A stretch of DNA of 64,000 nt from Gracilariopsis chorda (Eukaryota > Rhodophyta > Florideophyceae > Gracilariales > Gracilariaceae), in NCBI GenBank assembly GCA_003194525.1, contig NBIV01000197.1, forward strand, positions 98,742 through 162,741. Direction: 5' to 3'. Numbering within the stretch: position 1 is the first letter of the stretch; the number at the start of each line of letters is the position of its first letter. The notes under the pieces are model-generated. The model did not search any database. It had not been told where the DNA came from and worked only from the letters and a program-made list of their open reading frames with translations. The translations under genes were made by a program, and so were the position numbers. Below are positions 44,055 through 55,890 of the stretch, in pieces.

Positions 44055-44690
44055 ATGGGTTCTTCCTCGCATCGACCGCCATCACGACGTGGTGGACGCC
44101 GGTCAGGAGCAGGCCGTCGTCCAAGAGAGAATGTACAGCCCATGCAATATGGATACATAACCCATGAGCCTGCGCAGGTGAACTTAGGAACTAGAACCGG
44201 GCTTCCCCAAAATGTTATGGAACCTTATAACCATGAAGAGATTTACTTGAACTCTTCTCATTCTTCCGGCATTCAACAGGAACAAGATAGGACGGTTATG
44301 CGGCTCACTAGGATACCTCACCAAGGCGTTCACTACGGAGCAAAATATGTCTGGGATATAAGGGCAGAAAATATTTGTCAAGGCCTCGCACATCCACTTT
44401 CTTCACATCCGAAGTACCAACCAATCACTGGCACATTTCCAGCATGTTTTGGGATGCGCGGTGCACACGGTCATCAAGCATCTCAATGTCTTCTCAAAGA
44501 TTCGGTGTTGTTGTTTCGTATTCGCATGTGCAAGTATTGTGGCGCAGTTCTGCTTAATGCAGAGACGGAAAGAATATGCTGTGGATATAAAAGCTCAAGG
44601 TCGCTTGAAGTTTCTTTCAGACGAGTGCATATCAATTTGCAGCTTGAAGACATATATATCGCCTACGTTCTTTTCAAACGTTATCAATAA
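44055..44690 (+). pseudogene. Helitron 2 N-terminal zinc-finger segment
   Basis: A 211-residue frame from an ATG. Arg/Gly/Ser-rich start (SRRGGRRSGAGRRPRENV), then HYGAKYVWDI, a short zinc-knuckle-like part and CKYCGAVLLNAETERICCG near residues 160-180. After that the frame runs into unrelated sequence, so a frameshift separates it from the next piece. In intact Helitrons this finger begins the Rep-helicase protein. Confidence 0.65.
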
Positions 44691-44784
44691 CACTTAAATG
44701 TGTTGTTTGCAACCATTCTCCCATTCATGGATATGAAGTACGTTCAGGGTGGAGGTTCGTCATTTCTCTTGACTTCAGGGCAAT

Positions 44785-46382
44785 TTGTCTCTTTCTGTTC
44801 CAGTGCAGGAGGTGCACTACACATATTTGTGGTCGGAGGGTACTCCCAGTTTTAATTTACCGGATTATTATTCTTCTTTTACGAGAAGAATTGTGTCTAT
44901 CCCGAATATTCAATACTCGGTTCCGAAGTTATACGATCTCTTGCAACCAAGAACAGACATTGTCCGACAGAGGTACAGAGATTTGTTCAGAACAGGCGGA
45001 AGTGTTCGGAGGAGAACAAAAGTGGACGAATCTACTTTAGACATCTTTGTAGACGCTGTTCAGGAAGGAATATTTGTCCGGAACTATCAAGGTGCTCATG
45101 AATCCGAATCGAGGTCAGCTCCAGTGCTTAAGCTTTAACAGAAGACAGCCGAGGCAGAACTCTTGCAATGAGAGCTTCTGTTGTAGGGCTAAGTAAACTG
45201 TTCAGGTCGGAAGCCCTAGCTACCCAGCTGGTAGGGAGTAGGGAACCGCATCACATGTCAACCGGGAATCTTCGACGTCGAGCTGTCAAGTACTGACATT
45301 TGGAGCCTGATTCAATTGACTCTGAAAAAGTGGCTTTTCCACTGCTCTACCCTTGCGGTGAGATTCATGCCCCGTATGATACCGCAACATATCTTTCATC
45401 CAGAGATGCAAACCACAGAGACGGAAAGAGCCGAACATGGGCTTAATACTCTATGCAAAGAATTTATACCAATAATGTGCTGCTGAAATCTGGAACACTT
45501 CTTCAACAATGGTTGCTTCGTACTACAACAAACATTGAAGACTTGAGACTTCGTTACTTGGAAACAAAAAAAATGAGAATGGTTGCAAAATGTGAGCTGC
45601 GGGTTGGAACCTATACTGGAACAGATGAAATCGGCCCTCCCTGTAAACTATTACTTCCTGGTAATCAAAAACACTCTGGTACACTGCTGACAAACACGAC
45701 TGGACGTGCAAGTAAGGGCTGCTCGACTTGGCTTCCTGAGGTTTTTTGTCACAATCACAATAAAAGTATTGTGGGAGCAGATGAAAAGACTTAGTAGGGA
45801 CAAAGAAAACTCCAGACAATTTTCTCCACAGGGAGACACAATCCGTTCTTTTGATAGGCCAGAACTTATTGCAACAGTGTACAACCAGTATACAACCTCA
45901 ATCATGAAGGACCTACCGAATTATTGAGAAGAGCTCTTTGGCTTCAAATGCATTGGGATTGCCAATAAACGTGAATTCCAGGAGGATAATACTGCACTCC
46001 ATCATCATCGCCTTTGGCTAGAGGGGGCGTAGTTGAAGATCCTGATATCATTGACATTTCGATTAAAACTGAACTGCCTCGAGGTGAATTGCCTGATGAC
46101 CAGGAACTCCGAGAATTGGTGAAGACCTTTAATATTCTCAGTCACTCTTCATATTGCCGTGGTCGTACCTCTGATGGGAGATGCCGATTTGAGTATGATC
46201 GACAAGAAAATGTTGCCCAAACGACGATTAACGAGTACCTACCCCGACTGACCTATCGAAGAAGAAGAACAGAAGATTTGAAAGTGGTTCGGTACAATCC
46301 TGATCTCAAAGTGAGTTACAAAACTTATATCAATTCTGAAGGAACCCAAAGTGGCAGCGCTGTGACATGTCTGATGAATTAA
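44785..46382 (+). pseudogene. Helitron 2 Rep-like region
   Basis: Pieces in three frames: LYDLLQPRTDIVRQRYRDLF (44.9 kb), ALLYPCGEIHAPYDTATYL (about 45.3 kb), VLLKSGTLLQQWLLRTTTNI (45.5 kb) and HSSYCRGRTSDGRCRFEYDR leading to RRRRTEDLKVVRYNPDLKVS and YINSEG (46.2-46.3 kb). These align with the corresponding parts of Helitron 1. The HINVE-type motif is altered. Stops and indels interrupt it throughout. Confidence 0.65.
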
Positions 46383-46673
46383 GCTTTCAAAAATGCCAAA
46401 GAACAGGATTTGGTTGCACCAAGTCGAATGGAAAGCCAATCAGATGGACAGATCGACATGCTTCAAAATGAGTTCAGGGCGTACATGAGAGCGAGGATGG
46501 TGGGCGCGGTAGAAACTGCATGGAACCTCTTCGAGTTGAGGCATGTGTGCATCAATCATCTCTGTGGAAAGCGACACTTTTTGATTCGAAACGTAAGACT
46601 GCCTAGAAGTCTGAAGACCGCCCTGCTGTAAAGATATTTCAAATGCTCCTCTCGGTAAATGGATGTTTAGTAC

Positions 46674-47929
46674 ATGAAATACTACGAGAATGTAATTGTA
46701 TGGCATAAATTACCCCTCTCTGTACCAGAGTCTAAATATACTTGGGATGGAGGACGTCTACGAATGCACGTCGTGCCACACTCCAAAAATGATCGAACTG
46801 TGATTCGAATTATATTTGCGTTTCCCACAATTCCCGAACTACTCGCTCTTATAATATTGCTCATGAACTCTGCATTCAGCTCCTTTGAAGATGAGAAACG
46901 TGTTAGGAGCGAGTCCTACTCAACCTTTAGGGAAGCGGCAGTAGCCTGTGGACTATATACCTACGGTGACGAGTACGAAACGGCTTCTGTTCAGGCAGTA
47001 CGATACCATTCTACTCCTGCTGAGCTGCGTCACTTGATCTTCACTTTCCTTTCAACAATGGTTAAATCCTAACACTGTGATTGAAAAGCACAAAAGAGCT
47101 CAAACCGCAGATATAACCCAGCGAAACAGAGCATAGAAGAGAAGAATTACTTCAAAGAATCATTGACATTTCGGGCAGACATGGTTGTCAGCTTCTCAGA
47201 ATTGATCCCTTCTGTCATCATACTGTATCATAACTTCATGTCAGAGAGAGCGAAGTTCAATTGGCAGAGGAACTAGCTGACATACGTCGCAGCTCCTCTT
47301 CAAGCCCCAGGAGAAGGTTAAAAGAGCAATACAATGATCTGAAAGAAGGCCAGAAGCACGTTTTTGACAAAATATTGAGAAAAATACAATACCAAGAGAG
47401 AATAGGAGAGTCTGAAACACTCAAAACACACGACAGCTTTTTCTTCTTACAAGGACTAGCAGGGAAAGCGAAGGCCTATCTCCTATCTTTGCTGAGAGAT
47501 ATTGTTGAGCACGAAGGCCTATTGGTGCAGATGAAGGCCACGAAAGGTATTGCTGCTGCATTATATGAAGGCGGAAGAACTTTGCATAGTTTTCTTAGAT
47601 TAAGAGTTGATGGAAACAAAGATTCGCAAAGTAGAGAGCGTCAGACACTTTGCAAGTACGGACCACGATCACAGAGAACAGATGTAATACGGAAAATTGT
47701 TTTGCTGGTAATTGATGAAGCTTCAATATGCCCGAAAATTCTCCTAATTCTTTTCAAAACCGTACTGAATGAATTAAGAAACTGTACCGAAGATGTTGGA
47801 GGCATGTTCGTAGTTTCGGTTGGCGATCACATGCAACTGCTTCCATTGATTCCAAGAACGAGAACAGCTTGCGAAGGAGATGGCACAACTCGTTTGCTTA
47901 CAGTGCGGCTCCTCCGCGAGCATCTATGA
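46674..47929 (+). pseudogene. Helitron 2 PIF1-like helicase with degenerate Walker A
   Basis: The lead segment (ALIILLMNSAFSSFEDEKRV, STFREAAVACGLYTYGDEYE, AELRHLIFTFLS) is at 46.67-47.07 kb. The helicase part is at 47.26-47.93 kb, with LKEGQKHVFDKIL, a P-loop position reading FFLQGLAGKAKAY, ATKGIAAALYEGGRTLHS (motif Ia), LLVIDEASICP (Walker B) and VVSVGDHMQLLP (motif III). The P-loop lacks the GTGKT sequence needed for ATP binding; Helitron 1 keeps it. Downstream motifs are lost, so the protein is inactive. Confidence 0.78.
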
Positions 47930-48300
47930 TACTCTTGCGAGCTTTGGCACAGAAGAATCAAAGGTTGTCGCCTTTCAGAACAGATTCATAAACACGATGA
48001 TCCCGTTTTTGCCAAATGTGTGCTCAACCTTGGTCGTGGGACGTTTTGAGCATCTCCAAGGTTTCCAATCATGTTTAAACCAGATATAAACGAAGAATAC
48101 AGGTTGCTGTGGAAATGGTTTACAACACGAAAGAAAAAAGATATTAAGATCATCTGATAGGCTGTTGCGCCAAAAACTCAATAGTGGATGTATACAATCA
48201 GAATGAATTGAGAGTATTTCTAAGGAAGTATGTTTGAGTTGACTTGTGCGACGATAATCGTTCCCAATCGATGTCCAAACGATGGTAATGTTCATTCAAA

Positions 48301-49866
48301 TAGTATCATTTGACCTGAACTGGCGTATAATTATGCTTTAACTGGAGCCTCGAACCATCATTTGAAGCTAAAGTGTAGTGTTACGTTTAGGGTGATTCGA
48401 AATGTACTTCATCCCCAATCGCTGAATCAAAAATTTTTTATCGTTACCAAGATATTTCGCAGAGTGATTTGAATTTTGGGAACTGACGAAAATGGAGAAA
48501 TTTAGCAAATCGTTTTGCTGCATCGAATTGAGTTCTTCTTTGTGTTTGCAGATTTGAAATTCAAACGTTGACAGTTTCGCATCAAATCAAAATTCGTCAC
48601 AAGGACGCATAGAGCGCAAGGAAAAACGCTAAAATAATAATAATTAGGTTTCTAATAAACATTTTTTGCTGAGTCAAGTTCATGTTAGAATGTTGCGTGT
48701 AAAAACATGTTGTGATGTGGTAATGCTTCGAGGTGGAAAACCCACGCCTTGAAATGCGCACAATCTCTACATATAATGTCGGTAAGCACCAAGGACTATG
48801 TTTTACAAGAAGCTGTAGACTTTGTAGGGGGGTCAATAATTTCGCATAGTTTAGTTTATGGGTAAACCAAAAATTTTGCAGATATATTATGCAAACTCTA
48901 GGCCGCGGCGCGAAGCGCGGCATGCAGCCGAAGGCGCTTTTGCTTGTTTTCTCATAAAAGGCTCGGTTAATATGCCGTAATTAGGCATATTGAACCCACA
49001 ATAAAAAAGAAGAAGAAGAAGAGAGGTAGTGCCATTCACTCACAGAGAGTGGGTAACTGTATGCTCGGGTTTGCGTGCAGCCCAAATGCATTTTAAAGCT
49101 GCAAACGTGGTCTCCATGCACTGCTCTTGACCATTTTGTCTGTGACCAATCCTTCCGGCAGAGCAGACGCACTACGTCAGAACTGCAGGTAGGTAAGAGT
49201 GTTCAGGCTAAAGGCGTTCTATTTACTTGCTGGTAAAGTACAAATACATTCTACGAACAAGGAGAAAAACGTTGCCCATCGCTGAAGGCCGCCTTTCTTG
49301 CAAGTGTCTGGATTAAGCTGATAACCCTTTATCCTAAATCAAGTCAGGTCCGTATGCATTTGGTAGATTCTACCAGAGTGGAAGCGAGCAATAAGTCAAC
49401 TAATTGTATGATCTCCAGCTATGTTTTTACTCTTTAATTCTGAATGTTGGTTGTAGCAGAATGATAGATTTTGTTCTTGTTTGGGCAGTTCGTTGGGAAA
49501 CATGATGTACATGATGCACTGTGTGACACATCTTGACTGGGAGCACAAGCGGCTTCCTAACGCAGTTCTCAGCGCAATGCAGCAAACTCTTCTCCGTTTG
49601 TGCGGTATCTATGTGTTTATATCAACGAGCAATTGTTAATGAACAAAAGGAATCTATCCTTTACACAGCCTATCAATGTTTGGTGCTTCTATGCCCGTAG
49701 ATAGTCTTTTGTATGGAAAGTAATAAGGCACCAATACCTGTTCATCCATGGTCTTTGTTCGTCGGAAGCACTACTACGTATGTACGTCCGGTGGAGTTAA
49801 TTGGTAAGATGATAAATGTCGCGTTTGTTTTTCTCCTGTCCAAATATCTTGATTTCCAAATATCTC
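48301..49866. other. No gene recognised; one GC-rich hairpin
   Basis: A GC-rich hairpin, GCCGCGGCGC-GAA-GCGCGGC (one bulge), stands at 48901-48921 in otherwise AT-rich sequence. A smaller GCCGAAGGC stem follows at once. No coding support elsewhere. Confidence 0.4.
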
Positions 49867-50670
49867 TTACATATTGTGAACATTCTGCATATGCTTCCTC
49901 ATGTCAATTGGTTTTGTGAATTCATTTCCACAAATGGGACATCTACAATTCTCCCTGTTTCTCATCTCAGGGTGTTTTCTGGAACAGTGGTTCTCTAATC
50001 CTCTTTCGGTAGCAAAGTTAAGAGAACAACGTGGACACACAAATTTTCCAATGTGCGTTTGCCGGATATGCCTTTGCAAACCGGCTTCATGAGCATAAGT
50101 TTTTCCACATTCGGTACAGGTAAACCTTTGCGCTTGGAACCTATGTTGGGATCGAATGTGACTGTAGAGTGCACCCCTCGAGTAAAACTTTCTGTTACAT
50201 ACAGTACATTCTCTCTCTACATGCACTGCCTCATGACGTTCGTAGTTTTTGTGATACGGTGTTTCATATTTACACTTGTTGCACTTGTGGCGTTTATCGC
50301 AGGACTGCTGGTGCTCCTGAGCCGCCGTTCTCTTGCTAAAAGTGCGCAGGCACTTGGTGCAGGTATTTTGTCTCTTAGCCGCTTGTTCTTCTGCGGTTTC
50401 AAGGGAACCCGCTGGTCGCTTGCGGGAGGCTGCAGGTTGTGCCTCGCCTCCTGCAGATGGGCCTGTGACATCCCTTCCTTGAGTAGGATCTGTCACTCTG
50501 GATGCTGCCCGTGGCACTTCAGGCGTAGCAGGTGGGAGAGTGCCGGAGGTTCTTTGATAATGAAGTTGCAGCAAGCCTTCGGCAGCTTCATTCTTGTTAT
50601 GAACTTCCTCCCTTCTCCGCTCTTCACTGTTTGTGGAGTGGTGGCCTCTAGAATTGCTTTTTGATGACAT
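49867..50670 (-). CDS. C2H2 zinc-finger protein, six fingers
   Basis: An intact 267-residue frame from an ATG at 50670. The first 95 residues are Ser/Arg/Glu-rich, with a basic stretch SRKRPAG that could be a nuclear localisation signal. Six fingers follow: one C2HC (NTCTKCLRTF...HQQSC) and then five C2H2 beginning CNKC, CTVC, CTEC, CPRC and CPIC, the last ending HMQNVH right before the stop. Linkers differ from the TGEKP consensus. Five consecutive fingers suggest sequence-specific DNA binding. It is a candidate transcription factor or a domesticated or TE-borne DNA-binding protein. A TATA element lies about 120 bp upstream. No lesion is present, in contrast to its surroundings. Confidence 0.82.
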   Translation of the reverse strand: MSSKSNSRGHHSTNSEERRREEVHNKNEAAEGLLQLHYQRTSGTLPPATPEVPRAASRVTDPTQGRDVTGPSAGGEAQPAASRKRPAGSLETAEEQAAKRQNTCTKCLRTFSKRTAAQEHQQSCDKRHKCNKCKYETPYHKNYERHEAVHVERECTVCNRKFYSRGALYSHIRSQHRFQAQRFTCTECGKTYAHEAGLQRHIRQTHIGKFVCPRCSLNFATERGLENHCSRKHPEMRNRENCRCPICGNEFTKPIDMRKHMQNVHNM

Positions 50671-50785
50671 TATCGTTTTAAGTGTTGGTTTGGTTTTTGT
50701 GGTCGTCTCTTTTGTTTTATTGTTTGCTACTGTTCTGCTCGTGAGCGTCTGTGTATGAATTTAATGTCCGCGGTTCGGTTCATTG

Positions 50786-50793
50786 TATTTATA
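50786..50793 (-). promoter_or_regulatory. TATA box of the zinc-finger gene
   Basis: On the minus strand TATAAATA lies 116 bp upstream of the ATG, leaving room for a leader of about 85 bases. Confidence 0.45.
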
Positions 50794-53535
50794 GAAGATA
50801 TTGGACTGCTGTAGAAAATAACTCTTTCCCGTAATACAGATTTCGGTATATACATGAATTCTAATCTTTCCTTGCCTTTCCTTAGGAGCGATTAATTCTT
50901 TCACGACTAGCAAGGGTATAAGGTGTTTATAGAAAACAAATCAGTCTCAGACATCCCAACACATCTCTCATAGAAACCGCGTACTTCTGCGGTGATGTCT
51001 AGCAATGTCCACAGAAACTCGTCTTTCGAATCGACATTCCCTTTTTTTGCATATCGGCCATGATGTGCTGTCGGAATCCTGAAAAGAGATCAAGGCCCTC
51101 GTTTTAGACTTCTGTTTATTTGCACCTTGTGCTTGCGGAACAGAAACGTTACCGTTTGAAAGCTGCATAAGTGTGAAATACTGTTCAACCTTATAAATCA
51201 TTGCGTTCACAATCAAAAGGTCTCTGGTTCCATTGAACACTTTCCGTTCTTTTTGGCGTAATGTTCATCCCAGTGTCTGTAGTGTTGATCGGTGCAAGGT
51301 TGTTCTGATCATCAATTCTGGAGAGCGATGCTACCCGTATAACAACTGCGTTTTATTAGTCTGACTGAGAGGGGATGCTTACCCGCTGACTGGCCGATGA
51401 CCCCCTCTATTCTCTATGTGGCAAGTCCAGCCTAGGTTATATACCTTTCCGTCGTTCAAACATGACATTTCACAGATTCATACTACCTCTGCCTATGACC
51501 ACTTGCAACCAGTTGTCAGCAAATTGACTCCAAATTACTCTTGGACGCTGTGATCTGTACTGCATGTGCACTTATCTTCTGTCAACACCACTATCTGTTG
51601 CAATCGTGGGCGCAGCGGGCGAACCGCGTCGGGTTTGTTGAACGTTTGAGATAGGCGGAAGCATTGCCCCAGTACTGCTTCTGGAATTAGAGGCAGAGAC
51701 CTCACCTTATCTACAGTGTGATTCAATGCACTGACACATAATACTCAGCCGTCAGTGCGACTTATCAGGCACTACGTCTTTATCGCATAGTAGGTTGTCC
51801 GTCTTTTGCTGTACTAGAATTGTATCCCTACTTTCCGAAGAAACCCTGATTCATCTTGTTTTTCCTTCAGAGAGAGAACTACGCGAACCAATAGTTCATT
51901 AACTGCGATCTTTTACAATCTTTTCTTGTAAAGGGCTTTATCATCAAACGTACTATCCGAACCCGAGCTCAATACGAGCAATGCGTTTCTTGAGGCCCAA
52001 AAGCCACATACATGTGTCCTTATTTCGCAGCCTACTAATGCCGGAAGAACGCAACGCTCTTTATGAACGCATATCATCACACGGTAGTTTGAATCGTGTT
52101 GCTAATGCTTAGCCGGAATTTGAACCGTTGGAAGTTGTACGCGGAAACAATACACTCGCTGCTCATATAATTATCCTGAGCCCTTTTGATAGTAGCATTT
52201 CCACAATCTCCATTCATAGATACATCACCCTGTACAATACGTGCGTCCATATCTCCCTTTAATGCTTCGATTCTCGCGCTTGTGATTCGTAACTTCCTGG
52301 TGAAGATCGGAGCACTTTCAGTCTTGATGTGTAAATGACCCGCAAGAGTGTCGCACAAACGTAAATCGTCCGTTTTGAGCTCCAAGTGCAGATCATGCAG
52401 GCCAAAGTTTTCAACGCACAGCTCTGGCTTATGGCAAACGACGCTGCTCTAAGGCAACGGGCGGTTCTGCAAGACAGACTCTGCTCGCCCCTATGATCCC
52501 ACCTCTTCATCTTCAAAAGATTTCATCCCATGCTTTTCCGCTAGATCCCTGGCTTGGGGTTCGCTCAATTTGGTGTACGTCTGCATTTGTCCAGTCTTAT
52601 GCAGATGTAACGGTGAAACGTGAACTGTAGTTTCACGCTCAGAGAACCGTACAGTGCCGTCGACAGCTGCCAGCTCCGACTATCAATCTGTCGTCGTAGC
52701 ACCACCGTGATCTCCATATCGTATTAGTTCTTTGCAGCATCTCCTAAATTTTCAATGCCTAGTTTCTCTACCTGTCTGAAAGTGCAGGTTTCATGCAAGG
52801 AAGGTGGATAACTTTTGGTCGCACAATGCATGCGCTTCACGTAGGTTTTACCCCTAGGTAAGGGCGACAAAACGGTTTTCAGGTAGAGAGGTTCCTCTGC
52901 GTGAGTCAATTACTAGTAGTACGAGAATATTCCTTCGGATCCATCTTTGCCTTAGCGCACGCAGTAACGACAGTCCTGCATGCTGTGCCAGAGCCAAACG
53001 AATAGGGATGGCTCCAAAGTGATCAGTTGATGAGATGGGGGCTGCGCTAGTAGTGTGCTACTGCAACTGAGGATTTCTGTTTTTTTATCTTCTCTTTTCT
53101 AGGCGTACTATTGTCGCTTGGGCTTCTTTCAAGTGAGAGAAGTTCATGGCGGCGCAGTGTACGGGGACCTCTGTCACAAGCAAATGTAACTGGCACAGGA
53201 ATCTGCCGGGAGTCCATCTGGGTCTCCTGGGGGATAGGGTTTTACTTCTATAGGGATACTACGCGACCTTTGGAATACTAAAGTCTGTCAGCGATGGACG
53301 TGGCGCTCAGATGATGTATGTTAGTTCTTCTCTGTCAGTGGCAGACTTGTACGTGTTTTCACAACTATACCTAATTTGATTTACTTGTTTACGTTGTTAT
53401 TGGAACATCCTTTTTGTACGTTGTCTTATTCACATAGCAATAAGGCTATACATTTTTTGGTGATACAGAATATTCGTTACTGGATTTGCGGTATCGGGGT
53501 TTTTAATGGTAGTGACTGCGCAACTTTGTAATACT
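50794..53535. other. Mostly unassigned 2.7 kb
   Basis: Contains the possible fragment at 52077-52450 (listed) and, near 52925-53010, a short copy of the repeat also seen at 23748-23835. Positions 53533-53535 are ACT, the left target duplication of the next element. No other feature is supported. Confidence 0.35.
52077..52450 (-). pseudogene. Possible fragment of a repetitive beta-strand protein
   Basis: A minus-strand frame of about 120 codons opens after a stop near 52450 and has no ATG at its start. It reads as short alternating strands (LELKTDDLRLCD, LHIKTESAPIF, ARIVQGDVSMNGDCGNATI), reminiscent of DUF4097-like or beta-helical repeats. This is a weak resemblance; no start, promoter or partner was found. 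Confidence 0.25.
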
Positions 53536-53558
53536 GAGGCGCTCCTGAAAACACAAAT
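53536..53558 (+). repeat. Left TIR of the Harbinger-like element
   Basis: Inverse of 57264-57286 with a single mismatch at the second base. Confidence 0.85.
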
Positions 53559-53879
53559 CACATTTTGTGTTTGCGCAAAACGCGATTTGTCCATGCACAA
53601 TTTTCCATTTGTGTATACACAAACACGGTTTCTCTCCGAGGGTCGAACACGGACGAGTTTGATTGTGCATACAAAAATCGACAGAAGCGCAACGCAACCC
53701 AACGTAATTCGCCTGCGCTCCTCCACGCTGCTGGCCGTGATTCCGGGAGAACCAATTGCCAACCTGACCGTTTGCACCACCCTCACGTGTGTTCCAACCA
53801 CACCAACGCGCCAAACGACACAGCCGACAACTACAGCGCAACAAGGACGAACAGCCGCCACACCGCGCGAATTATTTCC

Positions 53880-54400
53880 GCGCCATCATCGCTTGGTGCT
53901 GCCAACCTACGCGCGTCGCTCTCGTGCCATAACCGCATGGCGTCGTCACCCCGCGCGCATCGTTCTCTCGCCATCACTGCGTGGCCCCGCAATCCTGCGC
54001 AGCTTTTCCCCGTGCTTTCATCTCGTGACCCTGCCACCCTACGCGAATCTGCCGCGCCACCAGCGCGTGGCGCTGCATGGCGTCGCCACACAGCGCATCG
54101 TGCTTGCGCCACCCACATGCGACGGCGTCACTCCGTTCACAACGTACCTTCGCCATCATCGCGTGGCACCGCTACCCTGCGGGCATCATTCTTGAGTCAT
54201 AACCGCGTGACGCCGCCACACCGCGGCTATTCTTCCCCCTCCTTCACTGTGTGGCGCCACGACACAGCCCGGATCGTGCCCCTGCCCCCATTGCCTGGCG
54301 TTGCCAGACTGCGCGCATCTTGCCCACGGCATCATCGCCTGGCGCCGCCGCGTCGGGCACATCGTGCCTCCGCCATCACGGTGTGGTGCTAACTTATTAC
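53880..54400. repeat. GC-rich imperfect minisatellite
   Basis: Loosely repeated units of about 40-50 bp, built from CGCCATCATCGCGTGGC-like and CCACCC(T/C)GCGCGCATC-like blocks. This part is far more GC-rich than its surroundings and is open in several frames because it has few stop trinucleotides; those frames are not considered genes. Confidence 0.6.
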
Positions 54401-54631
54401 ACTTGGTTCTTTCTTGCACCACCAGCTGAAACTCAATCTCACTAGATCTCCGTCATCGCTTGGTACGCACTCGTCTTTACGCAGTGTCATGAACTGCAGA
54501 GCACGACGCGACACAGCTCGCAAAGATCTCAACCTCATTTTCCGCCAACGCCGTATCTGAGCTCCACCCCTCACCGGGCAATCACGAAGCGAACCCAGAG
54601 GATATCGAGAAACAGAAGCGAGGCGCACAGA

Positions 54632-55879
54632 ATGAGCGCTCCTCCAAGAGACAGTGATATTTGCTCGCCCGTTGGGACAAACCGAGCTATTCAAACAACA
54701 CAAATGGTCTCGACTCCTACGACAAATTCGTTGCAACAATTTGCAGCCTCACCGCAGACTTGCGTATTTTCCGCCGTACCGGACCCATCGATTGATCGTG
54801 ACACCCTCAATTCGATCCCAAATAGTACCAACCTGTCTCATCTGGGTAGTGCGAATCAGTCTACAACATGCCCACCACATGATGCTTTTTATCGCCAGAG
54901 TGATTCGAGCAATCAGCACAGGATCTCACAAAACGGTCTTCCGCCGCGTGCTCCCCAGCGCTTCGAAAGCGCTGCTCCAATGCCCACTGCACCCCTCAAA
55001 GCGAGCAAAGGTGTGGGAAAGCCAAAGCACAATGGTGGTAAGAGTACCGCAGGGAGAGGCAATGGATCCAGCAAAACCGAAGTTGATAGTCTCTTGGATG
55101 TGCTTGAAGAGCACCTACCTATTGGCGCCATGGAGTGGGACAAAGTAGCACGAATTCATTCGTCTAGGTTTCCTAGTACTCAAAAAAACGCAGACTCGTT
55201 GAAACGTAAGTTCTCAAGCTCGCACCTTCAAACGGTTCCAACTGGTGATCCGACCATTCCGCGGGAGGTTAAAAAGGCCAAAGCAATCAGAGAAGCAATG
55301 AAGGAAAGAGCGGACCTTGGTGATGGGACGGAACAAGAGAGCGATGTGCAAGAGGGTACTCACGTTAGCTCCATAGCGCAAATATATCAACCAAACGATT
55401 GCCATCATGCAGATGTTAACGAGGAAAGGCAAAGCCTCGACAGGGTTCTGGAAGATCCTTTTCATATTGGAGTTACAGACTCTGAAGTGCCGGAGACAGC
55501 ACGTACTCCGCCATCAAAATCACGTACCCCTAGACCTTTAGTTCTTAAACGGAACACTCGAGCCAACGCTGGGAAAAGAGAAAGCCAGTCCACAGAGCAA
55601 GATTTAATTGAGCTATACCGAATGAACATGATCCATGAACAGAGTCGACCAGATGACGAATACCGCATGCGTATGATACAGAGAGGGGAGGACTGGGAGA
55701 GACGTGAGGAGGAACGACGAGAACGTGAAAAGGAACGTCATGAAGAGAAGCTGCGTCGGGAAGAGGAGCGTGAAAGGGCAAAAGAAGACGGACGCCGTCA
55801 GGACAACTTTATGAGGATGATGATGCTTGCTATGTTTCGTGGTCAGGACTTGGACCACGTCGATAGCAATAAGAGATGA
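54632..55879 (+). CDS. Myb/SANT-like DNA-binding protein of the Harbinger-like element
   Basis: An intact 415-residue frame from an ATG. Residues 1-145 are polar and low in complexity. About residues 150-225 form a helical domain (SLLDVLEEHLPIGAMEWDKV, then HSSRFPS, ADSLKRKFSS, PTGDPTIPREVKKAKAIREA). This is the pattern of the Myb/SANT-like (DUF6818-type) domain found next to DDE transposases in oomycetes and other protists. The C-terminus is a long Arg/Glu-rich single helix (EERREREKERHEEKLRREEE) that could dimerise. Harbinger transposases need a Myb-like partner for end binding and nuclear import, so this is probably that partner. It ends 11 bp from the convergent transposase stop. Confidence 0.75.
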   Translation: MSAPPRDSDICSPVGTNRAIQTTQMVSTPTTNSLQQFAASPQTCVFSAVPDPSIDRDTLNSIPNSTNLSHLGSANQSTTCPPHDAFYRQSDSSNQHRISQNGLPPRAPQRFESAAPMPTAPLKASKGVGKPKHNGGKSTAGRGNGSSKTEVDSLLDVLEEHLPIGAMEWDKVARIHSSRFPSTQKNADSLKRKFSSSHLQTVPTGDPTIPREVKKAKAIREAMKERADLGDGTEQESDVQEGTHVSSIAQIYQPNDCHHADVNEERQSLDRVLEDPFHIGVTDSEVPETARTPPSKSRTPRPLVLKRNTRANAGKRESQSTEQDLIELYRMNMIHEQSRPDDEYRMRMIQRGEDWERREEERREREKERHEEKLRREEERERAKEDGRRQDNFMRMMMLAMFRGQDLDHVDSNKR

Positions 55880-55890
55880 ATATATAATCC

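Larger units (their letters stand above)
44055..48300 (+). mobile_element. Decayed Helitron 2 (plus strand)
   Basis: It carries a zinc-finger N-terminus, Rep-like region and PIF1-like helicase in the same order as Helitron 1 but in longer readable pieces. The 3' boundary is uncertain: after the helicase motif III region the plus strand degenerates, with weak traces to about 48.3 kb. A hairpin at 48901-48921 might mark the end, but no CTRR follows at the right distance. Confidence 0.75.

Noticed and set aside
48901-48921. Hairpin as Helitron 2 3' end
   Set aside because: No CTRR at 8-14 bases after the stem.
53506-54392. Two long overlapping plus-strand frames (230-275 codons), Arg/Pro/Thr-rich
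   Set aside because: They lie over the GC-rich minisatellite, start inside the TIR and have no motif; open only because stop codons are rare in that composition.
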